Shown here: one piece after another, positions 6,280 through 11,527 of the stretch
Position numbering within the stretch: position 1 is the first letter of the stretch
Layout: every line of letters begins with the position of its first letter
DNA from: Pseudomonadota bacterium
GTDB taxonomy: Bacteria; Pseudomonadota; Alphaproteobacteria; Rhizobiales; Xanthobacteraceae
DNA length: 11,527 bases
Reading direction: 5' to 3'
Assembly (NCBI GenBank): GCA_021779635.1
Contig: JAJYAH010000149.1
Coordinates: 1 to 11,527, forward strand
Notes under the pieces: model-generated
The model's input: only the letters and a program-made list of their open reading frames with translations
Database searches by the model: none
What the model was told of the DNA's origin: nothing
Program-made: the position numbers and the translations under genes

Positions 6280-8148
6280 TCAATCCAGCCCTTCCGGCTC
6301 CCGGTGCAACGCAGCATCGTTTGGACGGGAGCGCTCTTCGACCGGTCCCTGGAAGCGAGTGAGATTGTAAGCGGTGTTGACGAGCGCCACATGGCTGAAC
6401 GCCTGCGGAAAATTCCCCATTTGGCGAAGCATAGATGGATTGTACTCCTCCGAAAGCAATCCGACGTCGTTGCGAAGAGTAAGCAGGCGCTCGAACATCG
6501 TGCGGGCTTCGGCGATCCGACCCTGAAGGATGAGGTTGTCCACAAACCAGAAACTGCATGCTAAGAAAGCCGACTCCCCCGGGGGCAAACCGTCTTCCGT
6601 TTGGCCGGTGTCATAGCGGTAGATGAAACCATCGACCAGCAGACGAGCCTCGATAGCCCGCACGGTTCCTGCAATTCGCGGATCACTTGGCGGCAGGAAT
6701 CCAACGATCGCAAGCAAGAGAAGACTGGCATCCAGCGCTTTCGATCCGTAGGCCTGCACAAAACTGCCCATTTTGTGGTCGAACCCGTTGTGACAGACGT
6801 CCGCATGAATGGCGTCCCGAACTTTTCGCCAGCGCTCGATCGGCCCATCGACACCGAGTTGTTCGACAGACTTGACAGCTCGATCGAATGCGACCCACGC
6901 CATCACTTTGGAGTGCGTGAAGTGTTGTCGGGGGCCGCGCACCTCCCAGATGCCCTCGTCCGGCTCGCGCCAGATGATTTCAAGATGATCTAGAAAGGCG
7001 CGGCCGATCGCCGACCAGCGCTCAGCCCGCGGCAGGCCATGCGAGCGAGCCTGGAACATCGCATCGACGATCTCTCCGTAGACATCAAGCTGGAGCTGGG
7101 CGGCTGCCGCATTGCCGACGCGAACCGGACGAGCACTTTCGAAGCCCGGTAGCCACGGTATCTCCCATTCGGGGAGGCGTCGTTCGCCACCCAGACCGTA
7201 CATGATCTGCAACTGATCCGGGCGGCCTGCGACCGCGCGCAACAGCCAGTTACGCCATTCCAGCGCCTCTTCTATGTAGCCGGCGCTACCGAAGGCCTGC
7301 AACGTGAATGTCGCGTCCCGCAACCAGCAATAGCGGTAGTCCCAATTGCGTACACCTCCTGCTTGTTCGGGAAGCGAGGTGGTGGGCGCCGCAACCATCC
7401 CGCCGGTCGGCGCGTAGGTCAGCCCTTTCAAGACCACGAGCGATCGCCTGACATCCTCGGTCCACTTGCCTGCAGGCGCGCAGCGCTCGGACCATCCCCG
7501 CCAAAACGTTTCCGTTTCCTGCAACGCCGCTAGAGGATCGATCTCGGTCGGCGGCGGCGACTGCGATGCGCCATAGCTCAATACAAACGGCACCACTTCT
7601 TCGGCACCGACTGTGAATTCACCCACCGTGGTGAAATTCCGACCGTGAAGGTGCACCGGTGTGCGCAACACGGCCATTTCGGGCCCAGCGATTGCACGAA
7701 GGCCGCCGCCGCCCTTGAGGCGTTCCATCCAAGGCACAACGGAGCCATAGTCAAACCGCAAAATGAACTCGGTGCGCAAATCGACATGACCGCTCACGCC
7801 GCGAACCAGACGGATCAGATCGGCGATACCGTTGCGCGACGGCATGAAGTCGATTAGCTCGACGATTCCCTGTTCGGTCTCGAAAGTGGTCACAAGAATG
7901 AGCGAGCTGTTGAGATATTTCCGTCTAACCCGCGCAATCGAGTCTTTTGGCGCGATGAGCCATCTTCCGTGCTCTGGACTTCCAAGGATTGCTGCGAAGC
8001 AGGCGCCCGAGTCGAACCTGGGCCAACACAGCCAATCGACGGAGCCATCTCGACCGACTAGCGCTGCTGTCTCGCGGTCGCCGACCAGGGCATAGTCTTC
8101 GATACGCCTCGGCGAGGTTCGGAGATCGGTAGCAGGATTTCTTCGCAT
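6280..8148 (-). CDS. Glycoside hydrolase family 15 protein (trehalase or glucoamylase type)
   Basis: The 622-residue product is a typical length for the bacterial GH15 group. It has an N-terminal beta-sandwich region (about 15-230: RIEDYALVGDRETAALVG, GSVDWLCWPRFDS, VELIDFMP) and a C-terminal alpha/alpha barrel. Barrel landmarks are GGVRNWDYRYCWLRDA (264-279), GIWEVRG (399-405) with likely general acid Glu402, HFTHSKVMAWVAFDRA (409-424), and LLSEEYNP (564-571) with the general base at Glu567 or Glu568, followed by GNFPQAFSHVALVNTA. Members hydrolyse alpha-1,4 glucans or, as shown for mycobacterial relatives, alpha,alpha-trehalose; the sequence alone does not decide which. There is no signal peptide, so it is cytoplasmic, consistent with storage-sugar or trehalose turnover. 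No trehalose or glycogen genes are adjacent. It converges on the DUF992 gene, and no strong ribosome binding site is seen before the ATG at 8148. Confidence 0.93.
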   Translation of the reverse strand: MRRNPATDLRTSPRRIEDYALVGDRETAALVGRDGSVDWLCWPRFDSGACFAAILGSPEHGRWLIAPKDSIARVRRKYLNSSLILVTTFETEQGIVELIDFMPSRNGIADLIRLVRGVSGHVDLRTEFILRFDYGSVVPWMERLKGGGGLRAIAGPEMAVLRTPVHLHGRNFTTVGEFTVGAEEVVPFVLSYGASQSPPPTEIDPLAALQETETFWRGWSERCAPAGKWTEDVRRSLVVLKGLTYAPTGGMVAAPTTSLPEQAGGVRNWDYRYCWLRDATFTLQAFGSAGYIEEALEWRNWLLRAVAGRPDQLQIMYGLGGERRLPEWEIPWLPGFESARPVRVGNAAAAQLQLDVYGEIVDAMFQARSHGLPRAERWSAIGRAFLDHLEIIWREPDEGIWEVRGPRQHFTHSKVMAWVAFDRAVKSVEQLGVDGPIERWRKVRDAIHADVCHNGFDHKMGSFVQAYGSKALDASLLLLAIVGFLPPSDPRIAGTVRAIEARLLVDGFIYRYDTGQTEDGLPPGESAFLACSFWFVDNLILQGRIAEARTMFERLLTLRNDVGLLSEEYNPSMLRQMGNFPQAFSHVALVNTAYNLTRFQGPVEERSRPNDAALHREPEGLD

Positions 8149-8571
8149 CGAGTTACACCGGATTTCGTTTCCAACTTGTCAAGTGGAAGCCGATTGGGTC
8201 GTGCGTTAGAGATTAGTTGGCTTCCATGAGGGCGCCCAGAGTCGCCCTTCCGCTGGCGCACAGAAGGATACTCGCTCTCAGCAACGCGCGCCTGCGAAGC
8301 TTAAGCTGTTCCCCGCTCGGGCTGTGCCAACATGAACGTCGCGCTCGACCGTGTATGTCGGCAAGGGTGCGAGAGTCATAATCACCTTCAATCATTGATC
8401 CAGAATCCCGATCCAGTTGATCGGCCTAGGCAGGCCGTAGCTTGGCAAGACCCGGAAAATCCGGCAAGAGCACGAGGCAGCGTGGTGGTACAAAAATCCT
8501 AAATTGAATTTTACTGGACTACCCGCCTCGGCTTGGATGAAATACATCCTGCTGCTGCCGCATGCAGGAAA
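8149..8571. other. Intergenic region, no convincing gene
   Basis: These 423 bases lie upstream of the GH15 gene and downstream of the glycine-rich frame. A plus-strand frame of 56 codons starts at an ATG at 8332 and ends at 8502, but it has no ribosome binding site and no recognisable content. Short inverted motifs are present: CCGG-AAAAT-CCGG at 8452-8464, and GGATG/CATCC around TATTT near 8535-8549 just after the glycine-rich frame. An AT-rich patch lies at 8490-8515. The GH15 promoter should lie near 8150-8220 on the minus strand but is not identifiable. Confidence 0.35.
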
Positions 8572-8738
8572 TTACCCGCGCCAAAAACCAGCCGCCCCCA
8601 TGCCGCCACCACGAAAACCTCCGCCGTGACCACCGCCGAAGCCGTGACCACCACCGCCTCCTCCATGTCCGCCGCCACCCCCACGAGCAAGTGCAGGGGA
8701 CGCTGCCGCAAGTGCCACTGCAGACAGGCAGCTCCCAT
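8572..8738 (-). pseudogene. Glycine-rich exported small protein, apparently frameshifted at its start
   Basis: On the minus strand, the frame ending with TAA at 8572-8574 reads a secretory stretch, CLSAVALAAASPALA, then R and GGGGGHGGGGGGHGFGGGHG, then GGFRGGGMGAAGFWRG and a stop. That is a textbook signal peptide followed by a Gly/His-rich tail, like many small rhizobial exported proteins. In this frame, however, no ATG, GTG or TTG precedes the signal peptide; the frame is open back to a stop at 8797-8799. An ATG at 8738-8736 sits one base out of frame: one extra G after it would give MGSCLSAVALAAASPALA. So either one base has been lost (a real frameshift or a sequence error) or a non-standard start is used. 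GGAGGAG lies about 20 bases upstream of that ATG, too far for normal initiation. The overlapping longer minus-strand frame (8511-8792) is a shifted reading of the same glycine codons as Val/Ala. Confidence 0.5.
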
Positions 8739-8819
8739 CGATCGATATTTCGTAAGTGTCTCCTCCGTTACGGATAATGGTGAACAGCCCAAAGTCTTAG
8801 CGGTTCCGAGACCTTTGAT

Positions 8820-8984
8820 TCATAAACAATTCTTGAGTCGGCGAATGAAGTTAACTGCTTCAAACCTGAGTCTGTCGATAAAACCATCGATCACCCGCGC
8901 CGTAGCATTCGTCGACACAACTTCATCGAGAACCTGCGGAAATAGGGTCGATTGGTATCGCGATTGTCCAATGACGTAACCCAT
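8820..8984 (-). pseudogene. N-terminal remnant of an IS1182-type transposase
   Basis: The frame from the ATG at 8984 gives 54 residues: GQSRYQSTLFPQVLDEVV, then NATARVIDGFIDRL and RFEAVNF, then an unrelated tail, IRRLKNCL. The pattern (Q)-x-TLFP-x-xLD-x-x-[V/I], followed by N-x-x-RVID-x-F-[V/I]-D-x-L, is the N-terminal signature I associate with IS1182-family transposases, which usually run to about 450 residues or more. Homology stops after roughly 46 residues, near 8845, so the DDE catalytic part is missing. Two ATGs stand in tandem at 8987 and 8984; GAGG lies five bases before the second. The ORF can be extended to 9098 but that part looks unrelated. No terminal inverted repeats were identified, so the element's outer boundary is unknown. 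Confidence 0.65.
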
Positions 8985-9210
8985 CATGTCCTCGAATCGA
9001 AAGCAGTTTCTCTGCTGCACCAACCCGCTCGCTTTTTCACGCAGCCTGGATAGACCGACCGAGATATTCCGGCGTCGCCGTGATTGGCTCCGCTGCACTC
9101 GTTAACAGCATGGTGTGACGCCAACCTATTGTCGCAGGAAGCTATCCTCCCACCTTCGTTCAGCGATCTATGTACGATATTGCTATTGTGATGCGTCATT
9201 AAATCCTTTC
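8985..9210. other. Intergenic region between the IS remnant and the patatin-like gene
   Basis: There is no gene here that I can support. The minus-strand frames that cross it (up to 9098 and 9199) are extensions or shadows of the transposase remnant region. The stretch just before 9211 should contain the promoter of the plus-strand patatin-like gene; an AT-richer run lies at 9167-9210, but no convincing -35/-10 pair is visible. Part of 8985-9107 may be the former left flank of the IS element. Confidence 0.3.
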
Positions 9211-9218
9211 AGGAGGGG
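9211..9218 (+). promoter_or_regulatory. Strong Shine-Dalgarno sequence deciding a TTG start
   Basis: AGGAGGGG at 9211-9218 contains a full AGGAGG that ends eight bases before the TTG at 9225. A stop codon (TGA) lies in the same frame about 36 bases upstream of the TTG. The first in-frame ATG (9288) is 21 codons into the conserved N terminus, so the TTG is very likely the true start. Confidence 0.8.
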
Positions 9219-9224
9219 ACAGCC

Positions 9225-11527
9225 TTGCGCGAAAAGGAACTCCGGATAGCGCTTGTTTGTTTCGGCGGCGCCTCGCTCGCTATCTATATGCATGGGATTA
9301 CCAAGGAGATTCTGAAACTCGCCAGGGCGTCCAGCGCCCTTCATGCCATTGCCGACCGGGAAAAACGCTGTGCCGCAACATTCTTCGACGTTCGCGACCG
9401 CGCCGATCCCGAATTCGACACCGAAGCGATCTATTTCGATCTGCTGCGCGATATCGGTCGAACGGTCGACCTTCGGGTCATCGTTGACATCGTAGCGGGA
9501 GCCTCTGCGGGCGGAATCAATGGCATCATGCTAGCACGCGCGTTGAGTCATGACCTGCCGATGGGCCGGTTGCGCGATCTCTGGCTTGAGAACGCTGATG
9601 TCACCGAACTACTGGCATCGGAAGCTAGGGCACGTATATCGAGCAAGTGGTTTCTTCGGCCGCTGCTCTGGGCAGCAGGCCTGGCAGGCATGAAACTAAT
9701 CAACGACATCGAGGTGCGCTCCAAACTGTCGCTGTTCATGCGGTCTCGCTGGTTTCAGCCACCATTCGACGGCTCGAAGGTGACGGCGCTGATGTATGAC
9801 GCCGTGGCCGCTATGGGAACGCCACGAGAGGAGATGTCTTCTCTGCTTCCTTCAGGCCAGGGTCTCGATTTGTTTGTGACTCTGACAGATTTCTACGGTT
9901 ATCAGCGAACCATGCAGATTCACAACCCGCCGATCATCCACGAGCGCGAACACCGTCACCAGCTACATTTTAAATATCGCAGGCGTGCAAGCGGAGCCAC
10001 CGAGAGCGATTTTGAAATGATAAATGCGCCTGCGTTGGCTTTCGCCGCGCGCGCGACGTCATCAATTCCGGGAGCATTTCCACCGGCACGCATTCTAGAG
10101 GTGGACGAGTTCCTCAGAAATCGCTCTATTGATTGGCCCCGCCGCGCAGAGTTCATTGCTCGCAATTTCGAGAGATATGCGCAAATGAACATTGACGTGG
10201 CTTCTGTTCCGTTCGTCGATGGGAGTATCTTGAGCAGCCATCCCTTTCGACAGGCGGTCAGTGCTATCCGGGGCCGCGCCGCGTATCGCGAGGTAGACCG
10301 ACGGGTGGTCTACGTCGATCCCAATCCCACACCTGCAGGCATAGCCACGCATCATGGTATGCCGGGATTCTTTCCGACGATGAAGGGCGCGCTGTCGGAG
10401 ATTCCTTTGTCCCAACCCGTGACCGATGAACTCGTCTGGATAGACCATTTCAACGAACAGGTGCGCCGGCTGAGAGCGATTGTCGATAGTGCCCGGCCGA
10501 ATATCCGTCGGCTTGTCGCAGAGGCCATGACCACCGACCGCGAACAACCGATCGGCGAGGATCGAATTCGCCGCTGGCGCGAGCAGGCAAATATCAATGC
10601 CGCCCGTGACGCAGGTTTTGCATACGATGCCTATGTGCGCCTGAAGCTCGCCTCGGCGCGCGATTTCGTCTGTCGGCTGATCATGGAGGTCCGGGGCGTT
10701 CGTCCGGAAACACCATTCGCGCGGTCAATCGCGGAGATCATGGACGCCTGGGCGATCCAGGCCGGAGTGACCTACGAGTCCGCAGACGCCCGATCCTTGC
10801 AAGCTGAAACTATTGTCGGCCTTGATACCGCACCGAAGTGGATCAAGTTTTTGCTGGCGTTCGACGTGGGCTATCGAAAGCGCAGGCTACGTTTCCTGAT
10901 CGAAGGTCAAAACCGCCTTACTCAGATGCTCGGGTCACAAGAGCTCGAAGGCCTGGATGCCGACGTTGTCGACCGCCTAAAACGCAAGTTCTACGAATGC
11001 ACGGAGGCGCTGGAGCGAAGAGAAACGGTCATCTCCCTCGACGCGGCGACGTGCAATCTGGTCGAGGATATCTTTCGAGTCGGACCATCTCTGACCGAAG
11101 TGAGAGAGATAGGGAAATATGCGCAGTCGTTCGTCGTGCAACATAAGCATCAGATTGATGCGCTCATCGAATGCCTCGGCTCGGATATCGATCTCAAGGC
11201 CAGCACGTCGGACATCGACGTACTTCTTGCTGAGATCAAGGGCTGGCCCCCCGCCGCAATGCGCGAATTGCTAGTGAACTATCTCGGGTTCCCCTTCTGG
11301 GACGTTGTGACATTTCCAGTGATGCCATGGCGGGAGGCCGGGGAATTCAATGAGGTAAAAATTAACCGTATTAGCGCGCAGGATGCCGCCGGCATCAACG
11401 GACTGGGAACCTTTTATCCGAAGGGTACAGGATTCAATCAATCGGCAGCGTTTTTGTCGCGCGCTTATCGCGAGAACGATTACCTGCTCGGTCGTTTGCA
11501 CGCCATTGATCGTCTTATCAGATCGGA
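9225..11527 (+). CDS. Patatin-like protein of the DUF3376 type (partial, runs off the right edge)
   Basis: The frame is open for 767 codons from the TTG at 9225 to the window end. The N terminus, ELRIALVCFGGASLAIYMHG, carries the glycine-rich oxyanion-hole loop of patatin-like phospholipases. The nucleophile elbow is GASAG at 92-96 (Ser94). The partner Asp is in PFVDGS (Asp332), giving the Ser-Asp dyad; the residue after Gly is Ser where many patatins have Gly or Ala. Other landmarks are DFYGY, SSIPGAFPPARI, VVYVDPNP, and near the edge RENDYLLGRLHAIDRLI, which matches the end of the DUF3376 region as I remember it. It therefore probably lacks only about 50-150 residues. It should hydrolyse acyl esters of lipids; the substrate and role are unknown. 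No signal peptide is visible, so a cytoplasmic or membrane-peripheral location is inferred. It stands alone after an IS remnant; any operon partner would be beyond the window. Confidence 0.9.
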   Translation, partial: MREKELRIALVCFGGASLAIYMHGITKEILKLARASSALHAIADREKRCAATFFDVRDRADPEFDTEAIYFDLLRDIGRTVDLRVIVDIVAGASAGGINGIMLARALSHDLPMGRLRDLWLENADVTELLASEARARISSKWFLRPLLWAAGLAGMKLINDIEVRSKLSLFMRSRWFQPPFDGSKVTALMYDAVAAMGTPREEMSSLLPSGQGLDLFVTLTDFYGYQRTMQIHNPPIIHEREHRHQLHFKYRRRASGATESDFEMINAPALAFAARATSSIPGAFPPARILEVDEFLRNRSIDWPRRAEFIARNFERYAQMNIDVASVPFVDGSILSSHPFRQAVSAIRGRAAYREVDRRVVYVDPNPTPAGIATHHGMPGFFPTMKGALSEIPLSQPVTDELVWIDHFNEQVRRLRAIVDSARPNIRRLVAEAMTTDREQPIGEDRIRRWREQANINAARDAGFAYDAYVRLKLASARDFVCRLIMEVRGVRPETPFARSIAEIMDAWAIQAGVTYESADARSLQAETIVGLDTAPKWIKFLLAFDVGYRKRRLRFLIEGQNRLTQMLGSQELEGLDADVVDRLKRKFYECTEALERRETVISLDAATCNLVEDIFRVGPSLTEVREIGKYAQSFVVQHKHQIDALIECLGSDIDLKASTSDIDVLLAEIKGWPPAAMRELLVNYLGFPFWDVVTFPVMPWREAGEFNEVKINRISAQDAAGINGLGTFYPKGTGFNQSAAFLSRAYRENDYLLGRLHAIDRLIRS

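Noticed and set aside
8332..8502. 56-codon plus-strand frame in the gap upstream of the GH15 gene
   Set aside because: It has no ribosome binding site, domain or recognisable composition; it is listed only in the region note.
8511..8792. 93-residue minus-strand frame with Val/Ala-rich sequence
   Set aside because: It is the shifted reading of glycine codons (GGT, GGC) of the glycine-rich frame, which has the signal peptide and Gly/His pattern.

Overview
The window looks like a chromosomal or accessory stretch of an alphaproteobacterium of the order Hyphomicrobiales, most likely Bradyrhizobium or a close relative. Pointers from family knowledge: a 49-residue Lys/Arg-rich small protein of a kind frequent in Bradyrhizobium, a DUF992 secreted protein, a GH15 trehalase/glucoamylase-type enzyme, a DUF3376 patatin-like protein, and an intergenic repeat whose core resembles a repeat scattered through rhizobial genomes. 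No database search was possible, so the assignment is inferred.

Layout. Bases 1-127 hold five tandem ~23-bp units that look like one end of an IS21-type insertion sequence whose body lies to the left. They abut a truncated dispersed repeat (128-202) with a perfect 14-bp inverted repeat. The minus strand then carries a small exported protein (324-752) and a FabG-like short-chain dehydrogenase (895-1629). The plus strand has the 49-aa basic protein (2007-2156). A large minus-strand UvrD/PcrA-type helicase (2676-4979, start uncertain) is divergent from an exported DUF992 protein (5389-5877). After about 400 bases with only one weak small ORF comes a minus-strand GH15 enzyme (6280-8148). The stretch 8149-9224 looks like decayed accessory DNA: a glycine-rich secretory-type frame without a proper start (8572-8738) and the first ~54 codons of an IS1182-type transposase (8820-8984). 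From 9225 to the right edge runs a patatin-like protein of the DUF3376 type. It starts at TTG behind a strong Shine-Dalgarno sequence and is cut by the window end.

The genes do not form an evident pathway or multi-gene operon. Most are single transcription units on alternating strands, separated by non-coding stretches with mobile-element debris. I see no CRISPR array, rRNA, tRNA, toxin-antitoxin pair or recognisable multi-gene defence system. The points most worth checking are the IS/repeat junction at 127/128, the Cys-rich N-terminal extension of the helicase, the disrupted glycine-rich gene, and the patatin-like protein, which is easily missed because it has a TTG start and runs off the edge.
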